In this document: piece by piece, positions 26,620 through 38,700 of the stretch
How the letters are laid out: every line of letters begins with the position of its first letter
Numbering within the stretch: position 1 is the stretch's first letter
Source of the DNA: Desmodesmus armatus
Lineage: Eukaryota; Chlorophyta; Chlorophyceae; Sphaeropleales; Scenedesmaceae
Direction: 5' to 3'
DNA length: 64,000 bases
Assembly (NCBI GenBank): GCA_007449985.2
Contig: VIIQ02000100.1
Span: 124,001 to 188,000, forward strand
Made by a program: the position numbers and the translations under genes
The notes under the pieces: generated by a model
Database searches by the model: none
Told to the model about the DNA's origin: nothing
Seen by the model: only the letters and a program-made list of their open reading frames with translations

Positions 26620-29600
26620 CTAGCTGGGGTTAGGAGCGTCCTGCTCCAACTGCTGCGCTGGCTGCTCTGGCTGCTGCTCCAGTTGCTGCTGTCTGTGCCT
26701 GAAGGCATGGAAGTGCTTCAGAAGCTGCTGCTGTTCTTGATCATTGCAGAAGCAGTGCTGCACAGCCTGCTCCGCCAGGCCCAGGAGCTGGCTGTTGCTC
26801 AGGCTGAAAGCCGAAGCAGCAGTTGTGTACTCTTGAGACAGCGTGGTACCAAACACACCTGCAACCACACAAGTACGGAGTGAATCAGGTGAATGCACAG
26901 AGGGCCAGACACATGGCCACCCACATGACCGTACCTACCTCCCCGGTTCCGGGCACTGTCTTACCCACATGACCGGATGTATGACATGCGCCCAAGGGGG
27001 TGCTGAGCAGCCTGAAGTGTGGCGGACAGCGTGTAAATCATGCCTCACGCACGGCACAGCACAGCACATGTGCTTACCACTATCGTCCGTGCAAAGCACC
27101 ACGGGATGTCCAGCCCCGTAGAACTGCTTGAAGTGATGGTCAACAAAGCCAGGTACACTGCAGCACACCAAGGAACACCACAAGTGAGCAGCAGCTGGAG
27201 CCTCGACAGGTGTAGGCAGTATTACGTGAAACAACGGATTTTTTAACAGTCAATCCAGCAACGCCACCACAGTCATCAGGCAGGCTCATCCATTGCTGCA
27301 AAGCCTATAGAGGAGACCGTGGGTGTCCTCTGCTGGGTCAAGGTCCTCTGCTGCACGAGCACTGTTGTGGTGGTCTGCTGTTCACCTGTTGGTCTTGACG
27401 TTGCTGGTGAGGCACAGCTCCACTGGGATCTCACTCTCCTGCAGCATCACAGCACACGTCATGGTGAGCTGGGCAGCAGCTGGGAACATCCTTGCCAAGT
27501 ATGCTTCATAAACAGACATGCCTCAAGCTTGCAGTATACCAAGACAAGGACGCCATGAGCAAACTAACAACTGCGTCACCAGCAGCCTCCACCCCCTGCC
27601 ATTCCTCTTTGTCGAGCCAGCTGAATTTCACAGTGCAATGCAGTGTGCATCTGATTGGCCCCCACCCCCTCCACTCACCCACAGCCTCTGCTGTAGCTCC
27701 TCATCCAGTACACACATGTGGCACAGCCTGCACACACAGAGACACCCCCCTGACTGTTGATGTTGCAGATGGCATTCATTCGACAGAGCTCACTGCCTCT
27801 ACACACCACACAGCTGCCAGGGCTCAAGCAGCAAACCCTCAACACCACCTGCTGATGTGCCTCCTCAGATGCCTAGCAATGATGCAGGCAGCACAGTGCC
27901 AGGCTATCAGTGAATGGCTGGCATGAGCTCTTGAGCTTCATAGCTACAGGTGGAACTTTGATTTGATTTTATTTGCCAGGCAAGGGGCGCCCACTTGCAC
28001 CACCAGCCTCCATCAAGGGCCTCCACCAGACTCTTGCCACTAGGTATGGTTGGCATGTCAAGTTTTCCGTCAGGCCCAATCTGCGTCAGCCTCTTGCCGC
28101 AAGGTGCAGTCAGCAGCAACAGCTGGTGCAAGCGCTGACATGCATGTGTCAAGTGCCGGAGCTAATGCGCCAAGCCTACAGCCCAGCCCAGCCAGCCCCC
28201 TCCTTACTCAACATCCTCTCCCCCCCCCCCTCATCCCCAGTTCCTTTGTCGAGATCCCCCCCCCCCAGCCAGCCCACCTGTCTGGTCTAAAGTCCAGCAT
28301 GGCGTGTGTCTCTGCGTAGTTTTGCACCTCTGCCGCATGCAGTGTGACCTTCAGCCCCGCCTCACGTGCCAGCTGCAGGGCCGGCAGCCATGTGGCCCAG
28401 CTGCCCACTGCAGGGTTGCCTGACAGGTCAACACCTACCACACCCTGGCCTGACAGCTTGATGGCCAGCCGAACCTGCAGCCGGCACAGAATTGAGACAT
28501 TCAAATGTCTGCCAGTCATGCGTGGCACAACTGAATGCATATGCTTGCTGTGATTGCCATGCTGCAACGTGCAGCATGTCTAAAAAAAGGGAGGAGGATG
28601 TTGCAACCGAGTGCGCAAGCGGCGGTGCTGCAACCGAGTGCAGCTACTGAAGGGACGCAAACAGCAGGGCGCAGCACGCAACAGAAGGCTGGCCCAGTTA
28701 CGCTGTGGCCGAGTGCCAAGCTGCGGCTTGGCATGAAGACACCCAATACATGGTCACTGGGACACCGGTCCCATAGCTGCGGTGCTTCAGCCGTACCGTA
28801 TCAAGGGCAGCAGCTGTGTCATTCCTGCGGTCTATGCTCAACAGGAACTTGACCAGGATGTCACTGCCATTGTGTGCGTTGCTGCTGCCGCCGCCAGGCT
28901 GCTGTAACGCCGACGTAGCAGCCACTGCCACTGCCGACGCCGCAGCTGCCGCTGCCGCCGCTGCCTGATACTGCCGCAGTCCTTCCAGTACTGCCTGCAT
29001 GTATGACTCTTTACTGATGCCATGCTCGGGCCGGTCCTGGAGCAGGAAGTACAGACCAATAAACAGAAATGCGGCGGATTCAGACATAGGGCAATTGCTT
29101 CCCCTGTGTCATCAGCGTAGATAGTACATGCCGTATGCTCAGGCCAGTTGCAGTACTAGGTGACCCCCCCCCCCGGATCTTGTGCACGTGCAAGCTGGCA
29201 ATGTGCAAGCCCACTGCTGAGGACAACTCCTGAGGTGGCAGGTCAGCCTTATGGTGTCACCTGCCTGGCAGTAGCAACAACTTGTTAAAGGCCTGTTGAT
29301 GTTAGGTAGGCAAGACACTTGAAACCTCTTGCCTTTGGTGTGGTGCGTAGTTCCAGGTAGACGCAATTGTCAGCAGCAAAGTCCTCAATCACCTGTGACC
29401 CACAAATGCACCAGGTGGGAAGTCAGCTTCGAACGCCGCCATGCTCTCTGCTCACTGTACGCCAACACACACACTGTATGCAGTCCTGCATATGGCCTGT
29501 TCAGCAAGTTGCCTGCCTTGGCAGTTTTCGATGAAGTAGCAGTGGTCCAGTGCATGTGGGGCCTGCCAGCTGGCGCTCAGTCATTGCAAAGGACAGCCAT

Positions 29601-30423
29601 CACAGAGCAACACAGTGGGGTTACAGTGGAGTCCCGCAGTGCTGGTGCTAGGTGTGACAGCGTTGCTACCTGCCTCACACCTCACGTGTTATGCGTGTGA
29701 TGGCCTCGTGCTGTGTGGTTATCTGCACAGCAGTGACACCACACCACGCACAGGTGGGAGTGTCAGTAACAGCCTGCACGCTTGCACTGTGGTGTTATGT
29801 GCAACGGCACCAGCCGGCATAGGCGGCAGTTAGCTCAATGACTGCATATGCAATAGTGCAGACTGCAGCTGATTATGATTGGTTGGTATGCAGCTTGACT
29901 TGCTACGAAATTGAGCCGCTGAGCGCACCTGGTGCACAGCGTCAAAAAGCTTGAAGCAGTCCGCCAGTGACCTGTGACCTGGCGAGTGGGAACAAAGACA
30001 CAGTGCAAATATGGATGCACTCAAAACACCGTCGTAACAACGCTACGGTGCTGCTGCAGGAGTCATCTACATGGCGGTCAGCACGATGTAGCCAAGATGG
30101 TACTGGTGCTGCTGCAGTGGATGCTGCTGCTGCTGCTGCTGCTGCTGCTGTAGTACAGGAGAGAACCTGTAGATGTAAGGCGATCAAGCTCCTCCTCAGA
30201 AATGTTTTGAATACGGTTGGCAAACTCCCTGAACAGGGGCAACGCAGCACAGGCAGACACTCCGACCTCAGATCAATGCCATGTCAGCAGATCAACCCAT
30301 ATGAGAAGAGCCCTTGTTCGCATGCTGCTGTCCTCACTTGATAGTAGATGGCCGAACACAGCCATTCAGGTGTGCATGTAGCTCGCATTTTGGCAGAAGT
30401 TGGCAGAAGTCCTGGGAATGCAT
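26620..30423 (-). CDS. MAPDA/ADAL: N6-methyl-AMP deaminase (adenosine deaminase-like)
   Basis: Family enzymes convert N6-methyl-AMP to IMP, clearing modified nucleotides from RNA turnover. Exons on the minus strand: 30338-30423, 30167-30228, 29929-29978, 29333-29392, 28797-29036, 28278-28474, 27679-27727, 27386-27438, 27078-27157, 26620-26858; 1116 nt, 371 aa, close to the family length. Seen motifs: KCELHAHLNG (metal ligands), SLADCFKLFDAVHQ, VIEDFAADNCVYLELRTTPK, GVVGVDLSGNP, VTLHAAEV (His and Glu of the active site), PVELCLTSNVK and HPVVLCTDDSG (Asp-Asp). An Ala/Ser linker interrupts the region before VDLSG. The RIGHG-like position reads RLCHMC: the His is kept but both flanking glycines are lost. 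The intron after TTPK uses a GC donor. The first exon starts at the only ATG just upstream of the HAH motif. Confidence 0.93.
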
Positions 30424-30657
30424 TGGATCACTGCACACTGATCAGACTGTCTTTCCTCCTGGGAAACTTTCCTCCTGGAAACTTTGCAGCAGTCGATTCG
30501 CTTTAACGGGCGCATTTGTTTTCAGTACTATTACGCTCTATAAGTTAAGTAATAACTTGTTTTCAGTACTATTACGCTCTGTAGTCAATCTAACAGTCAA
30601 CCTCTAACTGTCAGGGTCGTCTTTGACAAGTTGACCCTGCTGCAGGTGTGTCCTCTG
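30424..30657. other. Spacer between MAPDA and the island, with direct repeats
   Basis: This AT-richer spacer contains the MAPDA 5' region and the 3' end of the next minus-strand gene. It holds two 24-bp perfect direct repeats, two CTTTCCTCCTGG-type repeats (30450-30487) and a small palindrome (AAGTTAAGTAATAACTT). It may contain the left boundary of the inserted island, but I could not find the matching end. Confidence 0.4.
30516..30580. repeat. 24-bp direct repeat pair at the island edge
   Basis: The sequence TTGTTTTCAGTACTATTACG plus four more bases occurs at 30516-30539 and again at 30557-30580, separated by 17 bp that include an AAGTTA/TAACTT inverted repeat. Such spaced iterons can be protein-binding sites near an element end; that role is inference. 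Confidence 0.8.
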
Positions 30658-31499
30658 CTATACTCCATATGACTTCATATGACTCTGCCACAGTGTTACA
30701 CAAGACCCAGGTAGCAGCAACTCTTCTGCCACAGCACCCACTGCACCCCTGCCACTGCACAGGGCGACTTTCCGTGCATCAACCTCTGCGCACAGTTCGT
30801 GAGCTTGGGTGGAGCACTGGCAAGCAACCACCGCCATTGCTGCTGCTGCTGCTGCTTCTGCTCTGGCTGCTCTGGCTGCGTTTTCTCTCTGGATTGCTGC
30901 TGCTGCAGCGGCAGCTGCTGGTGGTGGGAATGCTGCTGTTGCTCTTGCCGCTCTCTGGACTGCTGCTGCTCCAGCGGCAGCTGCTGGTGCTGGCAATGGA
31001 CGTGCTGCTGGGGGTGCGAATACTGCTGCGCTGGCTGCTGCGGCTGCGTGTGATGGTGCTGGTGGGGGTGGTGGGGGTGGTTGCGGCACGACTTGCGTGT
31101 TGACGGTTGTGTACAGCTGAAAACTGCTGTTTCCCTTCCGGTACCGTTCTGGGCACCACTTCACATTGACTTCTGTCACCGTGACAGTGGTACCATCCTG
31201 CAGCAAGAATGCCGTTTTCTGTTTAGGTCCTGCAAGTATGTTGTTCCAACCAACTGTCGACGAGGTTACAATGCACTGGTATGCTTGTGCATTTCACCCA
31301 CCTGCAGACTTGCTTTCAAGTTGTCCACCTTGGCAGCATCAAAGCAGAACAAGCCTCTCGTGCAGCTGTCATCCCTGCAGTCAGCCACTTCCACCACCAA
31401 AAATGTGCTTGGCGATGTGAATTTACGGCTGGATACAACGTTGCATAGCACACTGCAGCTCCGTTCCCAATTGTTCACGTCAGCGACATTGAGATGCAT
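30658..31499 (-). CDS. Small Pro/Ala-rich island protein, possible OB-like domain
   Basis: Two exons (31302-31499 and 30658-31218) joined in phase 0 give 252 aa. The ATG chosen at 31499 is followed by MHLNVADVNNWERSCSVL. The first ~110 residues look like a compact beta-rich domain (STFLVVEVADCRDD, TAFLLQDGTTVTVTEVNVKW). The strand pattern is reminiscent of an OB-fold/ssDNA-binding domain, but I cannot assign a family. The rest is a Pro run followed by Ala/Pro/Arg-rich sequence; because it is repetitive, the frame there is less certain. The gene is head-to-head with the Fanzor gene across 557 bp, so it may belong to the same mobile element. Expression is untested. Confidence 0.5.
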
Positions 31500-32056
31500 G
31501 GTGTACGCTGTTGATGCACTTGTTGTGGTTGTGAGGATGTCAGGCCTTGCAGCATGTCGCAATTTGCATGTAGACTCGCGTGTCTGACTAGCACGTCAGC
31601 ATGTCGGACTGCGACGGTGGAATGCTGTCGGAACGTCACTTCAGGACCACAGAATGCAGCACTATGGCGACGCAGCTCTCTTATCGCCAATTGTCACTGT
31701 ATTCCATCAAAATAAGCAGTTCTCGCTTACATTCACCAAAATGCCAGCGTGATACGCTCAGCGCGTGTCTTGACAGCAAGTCGATCGCACAATAATCAAG
31801 CACCGTGTTGAAACGAACAGCCGCTGGTTCTGTTGAACAATCGGTGCCGTTTTTGCACGCGTTGAGTGAGTGTGCGGTGAGTTGCATGGCAGCAGTGGTG
31901 TGGCAGTCTGAATGCACTAGTTTAACTGCAGTGCAACAGGAGACACAACTTCAACCTGTATACAGCTGATGCCCCGAGTAGCGCAATACACTCAATTACA
32001 CTGTCTACTCTCGTTGCCCCTGCAGGACCTTTACTGTCCCAAGAGAGCGCGAGAAC
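31500..32056. promoter_or_regulatory. Shared divergent promoter region of the island genes
   Basis: This 557-bp spacer separates the starts of the minus-strand small gene and the plus-strand Fanzor gene and is richer in A/T than the coding regions around it. Short open frames on both strands have no recognisable content. A further 5' exon of the Fanzor gene could start here: an ATG at about 31889 opens a short frame, and a CAG acceptor lies near 32024. Confidence 0.4.
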
Positions 32057-32672
32057 ATGGCCTGGTGTTCATTTGCATTTGGCCATGCGCCGCAGCAAGC
32101 ACTGCATGCAGGTGGGGTGGATAAGACCATTGATTCCGTAAGGGAGGGAAAGCCATGCGATTGGATCAGAAGTGACCATGGAGGGCTGGAGAGGGTGTGG
32201 GTTGTTTGGATTGGCTTGACGGGTTGTGCGGTGCTCGTAGCCTGTTGCCCCCCCCCCCCTTCCCCACCACACCACTGGTGATGGCATCCCCAAGGGGGCC
32301 TGTGGGACACCGTCATCAACCAGACAACTCCACCCGCTATAGTGAGAATGTAAACAGATGCTCAGAATGCACCCCTGCTTGTTGGATGCTCTGTGTGCCT
32401 CACCCTCCCGCGCACAGGTTTTACCTCCAGATGGCAAGCATTGCATTGCTGCTGAGGAGGCATACCTCATGCATCCGCCGCCCATAGGCAAGTCCAGGGC
32501 AACTGGAGAAGCCAAGTCTAGGGACAATGGCAAGCCCCTGCCCATGCGCCAGCGTGGACGCCACGGCACTACTGCGCGCTACTGTGGTGTGTGCAGTGAG
32601 CCGTGGCTGTTCACCCCACGTGCTAACCTGCGGCAAGTGCAGCAGCAGCATTGTGTCCTTGCTGACCACACC

Positions 32673-32708
<36 letters not shown>

Positions 32709-35700
32709 AAGTGGCCCAGTTTGGGGCCAGCACAGCCCGTGGCAGTGCTACCCCCGTGTGTGCCTAGCAGTAACGGAGACTTGGCACAGCAGCGCTACTC
32801 TAGACTGGCGGCATCTGCTGACAGTCCAAAGCTGTCTGCAGCGAAGGCACTGCTGCATCAGAAGGAGGATCAGTCTCATTGCAGGCAGCGTCCTCGTGTG
32901 CGTCAGCCAGCAGTAGTAGTACCAGCAACAGCCAGCCGGGTGTCAGCGGCGCCCACAAAGCCAGCAGCAGCAGAAGCACACACCATCGTGTCGTCAAATC
33001 GCTTCTCTGTGCTGCTGCATGATGCGCCAGCAGACGAGGAGGCGATGGACACTGCAGACGCCTCCGCATGTCCGGCACAGCAGTGCAGCACACCCAAGCA
33101 GCAGCAACAGCAGCAGGCACCCCGGCGAAAAACACCGGCAGCCGGCAGGTTGCAGCGGTCACGTCCTGCCCAGAGTAACCCTTCTGCTTGCAGTGGTGAC
33201 CCCACCACAGCTGTGCATGGGCGATGTTGCCACAGGAAGCCAACCTGCGGCTGTCCCGTGGCGCAGCAGTCTGCCAGCACTGGGCGCCAACTGGGAATGG
33301 TTGTGGCGCTGTTGCTGCTTGTGGCTGGCCTAGGGGTGTTTGCTTCTACTACAGCAGCTTCAGCAGACATCGCTTTTACAGGCTATTACACCGTGCCAGG
33401 TTCTGGTGTTTTGGTGGTTGGCAACAGCAATGCAAGCCACGACTGGTACTGGTGTGTCACAGCTTGTGTTATATGTTCTGTGGTGTTTGCATGGGTTGCA
33501 ATAGGCCCGTGCAAACGGCCTCTGGCGTGTGCTCTCTGCATGCGTCAGTGGCGTCGTGCAAGGCACCTTGGCCGTGGCCTCATGCGTCGGTTGCAGCAGC
33601 TCTGTATGCGTGGTTTTGTGTGCATTGTGTTGATACGCGGTTTATTGGGTGTGGTTGCTGGGCTTGATTGTTTGGTACAAAATGGACTGCGTTCTGTGCA
33701 TCTTGCTGTGTTGATGGGCGGCCCTGCAGCTTGTGCAGTCGTTCTGCTTATATTTGCATGTTTGAGGGCTGCCTGTATTCATTTGAAACATAGTCATGTG
33801 GTGTTGCTCTATAACTGCATCATACTCTGTTTGACGTGCATGGGTGGTGGCATCCTGTACGGTTGTTGTGTGCGGGCATTAGAACTTGTCGTAGTTGGAT
33901 ACTGCTTGTGGCAGTGGTCAGACAGACCTGCACTCTTTGCACTGGTCATGCTGTTCCTGGTGGTGCCGACGGCAGCAGCTCCTGGTTCTGATGCTCCTGG
34001 AACAGCACCTACTTCCCCTGGGGCTCGACATGCATTGGCAGCAGCTGTTTCTGCAGCCGCGGCTACTGCAGCTGTTGCGGCTGGCACCCGTCTCCGTGCT
34101 GTTGCTCCTGAGTTCACTCCAGGACAGCAGTACAGAGTGGGTCGTGGCAGTGGGACAGGCTGTATGCAGACCCAACAGCATCAGAGTCCTTCTGCAGCCA
34201 CTTCTACTCCTGTTGCTTCTGCTGTCCTTCTTGCTGCTGTTGCCCCTGACCAGCAGCACCAGCAGCAGCAACGGCCACAGCGCAGGCCTAAGCGGACAGC
34301 AGCAGCAGCAACAACAGCTGCATTGCTGGCAGGTGACAGCGAAGGCAGTGGCAGCGGTGAGGATTACGAGCACCGTCAGCAGGCACGGGAGTGTGAGGAT
34401 AGCAAGAAAGAGGGGGCCAACAGGAAGAAGACCCGGAGAGGGGGGGACTGCAGCAGCAGGATTGCTTGTTCTGCTACTCCAGCAGCTGCTGCTGCTGCTG
34501 CTGCTGCTACTGGAGAGCAACAACAGCGGCAAGGCGGCAGGAAGCAGACGAACAAGAGGCAAGGTGGGTGTATGCATGCACAACGACACCAGCCAATGCA
34601 GCAGCTCACCAGCGTGTACATGGCTTTTTCCGCCCAATGTCCCGGACAAGCTGTATACACAAGCAGCCTCTACCATTGTGTGCTGTTGAGTCAGGCAGCA
34701 AACGTGTTCACGCCCCTTCACGTCCCTTCTCGTGCGTGCCCCTTCTGCCTTGCACTTCAACTGTCCGCCAACCATCACCTCCATCTCAGGCGTCATTCGC
34801 AGCAGCCTCCACGCGTACCTGGCACCCAAGCGTCAGACAGCCGCCATGCAGCTGCTGGAGGACTTGGGACACGCCCAACAGCCGTTGTGCTTCCATGCAC
34901 GGCTCCTGGCCAATGGCTATATGCAGTGGGGCTTCGAGTGAGTGTGTAGGCTCCTATGCTTTGCCTGCCACAGCTGGATTGCAACCCAGCCTGATTGCCC
35001 AAAATTAGATGACACATGAGCACATCAGCATACAGTGTGCGTTGATGCCAGCGCCATGCACTTCTCCACTCACAATTTGTGACTGCCGTCTGCTGCCTGT
35101 TGCCGCAGGATCTGGTCTGGCCGCAGGACACCCCCACCCGGCTTGTCTACACAAGATGTCGTCGGCGAACTGACAGAGTTGCTGACGCCTACAAGAAGGA
35201 AGCCACGCACCGTGGATACCGAGAGCGAACACCTTTTCTTTGCGGCACTGAAGGCCGTGACAGTTGTGCCAGGGGCGCAGGCTCCACTGCGGTATAAACT
35301 GCCAGAAGCCTTCGAATTCTACGTGCGTGAGGTGTGGCAGGTCGAACACCGCTGTGTGTTGCCGCATTGTGTGTCGGGCCGTGTTGCTAATGCATGGTTG
35401 ACTGCATTGGCACAGTCCATGGCACAAAACCATGGCCAGCATGTGCTCAACCTGCCATTGCGCATCAAACGCCTGGTCAAGGCTGTGGTCTTGTGTGCAT
35501 TCTGCACGGCTGGCCTGCCAAGGCCAGGCCGCAAGCAGTTTGGTGTGTTGGCTCGTGGCATGTCGGATGGGTTGCTCAAGGGTGATGCACTGTCCGTGTT
35601 TGCAGCACATGTTTTTGAGCAGCAGCCTGGCCAGCAGCAAGCTGACGAGCAGCGTGTTGTGCTTGCTGCTTCTTTGCTTAGTGCTCCTGTGCACCATTGC

Positions 35701-38700
35701 ATCAGCAGGCTGCAGCAGCAACGCCTTGCACAACAGCCTGCTCAGCAGACAGACCAGGATTACCTACTGCCTGTGCAGCAAGGCACAAACACCATGAACT
35801 ATATGCATGCACGCATCATAGAACTTGTGCAGGCTTGCAGTGTCATGCGGGCATCAGTGATGTTGCTGAAGGACACACTCTTTGCTGTTCAGCCATGCTC
35901 CACACAGGAGATGGTTGCAGTTGCAATGCAAGCGTCTCAAACAGCTCACCGCATCTGCGACTGGGCCGCGCACTTGCATGGCATGGCAGCACATCTTGTA
36001 CCGAGCACACCAGACAATGTAGCCATTGTGTCACACCTGTTGGCTGTTAGCAGGCAGTCTCTTGGCGTATACAACCAGCTACAGCGCATTCAGCTCGTGG
36101 GTCATGTGACGGGGCCTGTGTCCCATGCTGGTATTTTGCACGCCCGTTCGGCGTCTGCTTTTGCACTAGAAGGCAGCAACAATGCATGCCTGCATGTCAG
36201 CACCGCATGTGCCTACATCAACAGCCTTGCAACAGCAACGACAGTGGCAGATGCGGCAGTGGCAGGAGAGGCAGTAGCAGCAGCACAGGCTGCTGCACCG
36301 CCCCCAAACACAGCCGCCATACCTATCGTATGCGGTCCTGCCACGCTTCCTATCAACACCCCAACACGCCGCGACCCAGAAACAACAGCAGCACGCACCT
36401 TCACCAGCGCGTTGGTGCGTGATGTAGGGTGTGGGTTGCAGGCCACGCAACATGCCTTGCGCTGTGCTGTTGACCGCCGCAAGCTGGCGGCGGTTGCAGA
36501 GTGTGTGCGGAGTGAGGAACTGGCAGGTCAGCTCCACGCAACCCTGACTTCTACTTCCTCCGGCGATGCTGCAGCTGCCCTGCTGGCCCCCTTGGCCAGG
36601 CTTTGCAGCAGCGTGTTGAACCATAGTATGCTGCGGCGTGGGCATGTCGTGCTACAGTATGCGGACCTACTGACGAAGCGGGACAGGCTGCATGCAGCAC
36701 TTCAGCAGCGTCCACAGGGCCGTCCGCCACCCCCGAAGCAGGCGCAGACCCGGCAGCAGCAGCGACAGCAGCGGCAGAGAAGGGGGCAGGGGCAGGCTGG
36801 TGTAACTACTGTGGTGCTGCCGCCTTTGGCACGCGCACACCGCCAATCGCGGTGTGCTGCAGACAAGGCCAGCGCTGCAAGGAAGTACAGCGCGGCACAG
36901 ACGGCCAGGAATGACTTGCAGCGTGTCCAGGATGCCTTGTTTGCGCGACTGCGCCAGCTGGCTGCCCCCTCTAACCTGCCCTTGCCAACCTCTTTGCAGC
37001 TGCGGCAGTGCTTAACGCAGTTGCGCCGTGCTGTGTGCCTCCTGGACACATGTGAGGCAAAGCTAGTCGAGGCAGCAGTGACAGCAGAGCGCTTGCGCGG
37101 CGAGGCGGCTGCAGTTGTTGCTGGCCAACCACACAGTCAGCAGGGACATCAGCCGAGCGAGGCGGCAGTGAGGGAGGCATGTGCATCTGCGCGTTTGTGC
37201 ATGAGGTTGGCTTTGGATCACGCCCGTTTGGTGGTGCCCGTGTTAGGTGCGTGCCCGGATGCGCCAGTTGTGCCTGGGTTTGGAGTGTGGGCTACCACCC
37301 CTGACACGCAACTGAACGAGTGCGGTGACGAGGCCCGTAGTGTGTGGCAGTGGGTTATGGGCATGTGTCTGCAATTGCTATTGTTACTGGCTGTAGACGC
37401 CGATGCCGGGAGTGCAGCTGCAAGTGCTCCATCCCGCGCGCCAGCACCGGGATTGTTGAAAGGCGTGTTGCAGCAAGTCAACAAGATAGAGGCTCAGTGG
37501 CGCTCTTGTCGCACTGCATTGCAACGCCTCCCACATAGCATGACGCCGCATCCTCATTATGGTTTTACACATTTGCACTTGACACCCACACTATTGGGTT
37601 TCCTCAGAAAACATCTGTCCGGCATGAGTCCCGAGGCACGCAATGATTGGCGGGTGTGGCGGCGGCAACAGCGTGGTGTTGACCCACTACCCGTGCCTGG
37701 TGTTGACACTGTTGATGTCATCTGCGATGGTGCTGTAGAGGACATCCTCGAGAACAAGGATTTATTTAGTTTGTTGTTTGACCTTGACCGCTTGAGGGTC
37801 TTGTGTGGGGAGGGAAGGCCCAGTGGGAGACGCAGCTTTGCAAACCACCTTAGCACTGACTGTGTGTCGTTGCATGTGCATGCGACACACAACAAAGACG
37901 AGCGTGCCACCAGAAGCGCGGTCAGGTCTCTTGATGGACAGCAAAAGGCTCGCAGGGCCCGGCAGCGCGTGGCCGAGGCAGCTGCCCTGGACCATGCCCG
38001 GCAGGCCGTGGGCAGGGCAATTAAGTTGCCAACACCAGGCACAACCCCTGCGTATGTATTTGGCGGGGGTGATGATGACTGCAGCACTGTTTGTAGCACT
38101 GTGGCCGCTGCATCTAGATCTAGGTCAGACCATGTACGGGTACTGGACGGTGACTGGCGTGTCCTTGTGGCCCGCAATGCTAGAGACGGCCCTGTAGTCA
38201 CGCACGTGCCCGCACAGGCCCTGCCCAAGCAGGTCAAGACAAAGCCGGAAGGCTTGGCACAGCATTGGGTTGACTCCCATGCATCTGACCCAGCAGAGGG
38301 TGCTTCGGTGGAAGAGTGGGACTTGGCAAGTGATTACAGTGTGGACAGGACTAGCTACGACTTTTCTGACTCTGACTCAATTGACAGTAGCTTTTGTGTG
38401 GAGTCCAAATGTGACAGTTGTGCGCCTACTGTTGGACAGCCGGCTCTGGTACATGGCAGATGTGTGACTGTTGAGGCAGGATGTGGGCTGCGGGTGACTG
38501 GAGTTGACCCAGGTGTGACCAGCATCGTGACTGCGGTCACTGCAAACCATGGCGTGCGGGGCGACGGCACTGATGGAGGGGATGGCTGGGTGTATGCTGT
38601 TAATGGGAGGGAATACCGGTCTGCATGTGGGCTAGATAGGCAGCGCCATTGGCTGCATGGGCGTATCAAGCGTGCTGGTGTGGCACTGCTGCTCAAGCAC

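Noticed and set aside
33918..34829. 303-aa minus-strand open frame opposite the Fanzor upstream exon
   Set aside because: Its Leu/Ser/Cys runs mirror the CAG/CTG repeats of the plus strand; the plus frame has phase-consistent splicing.
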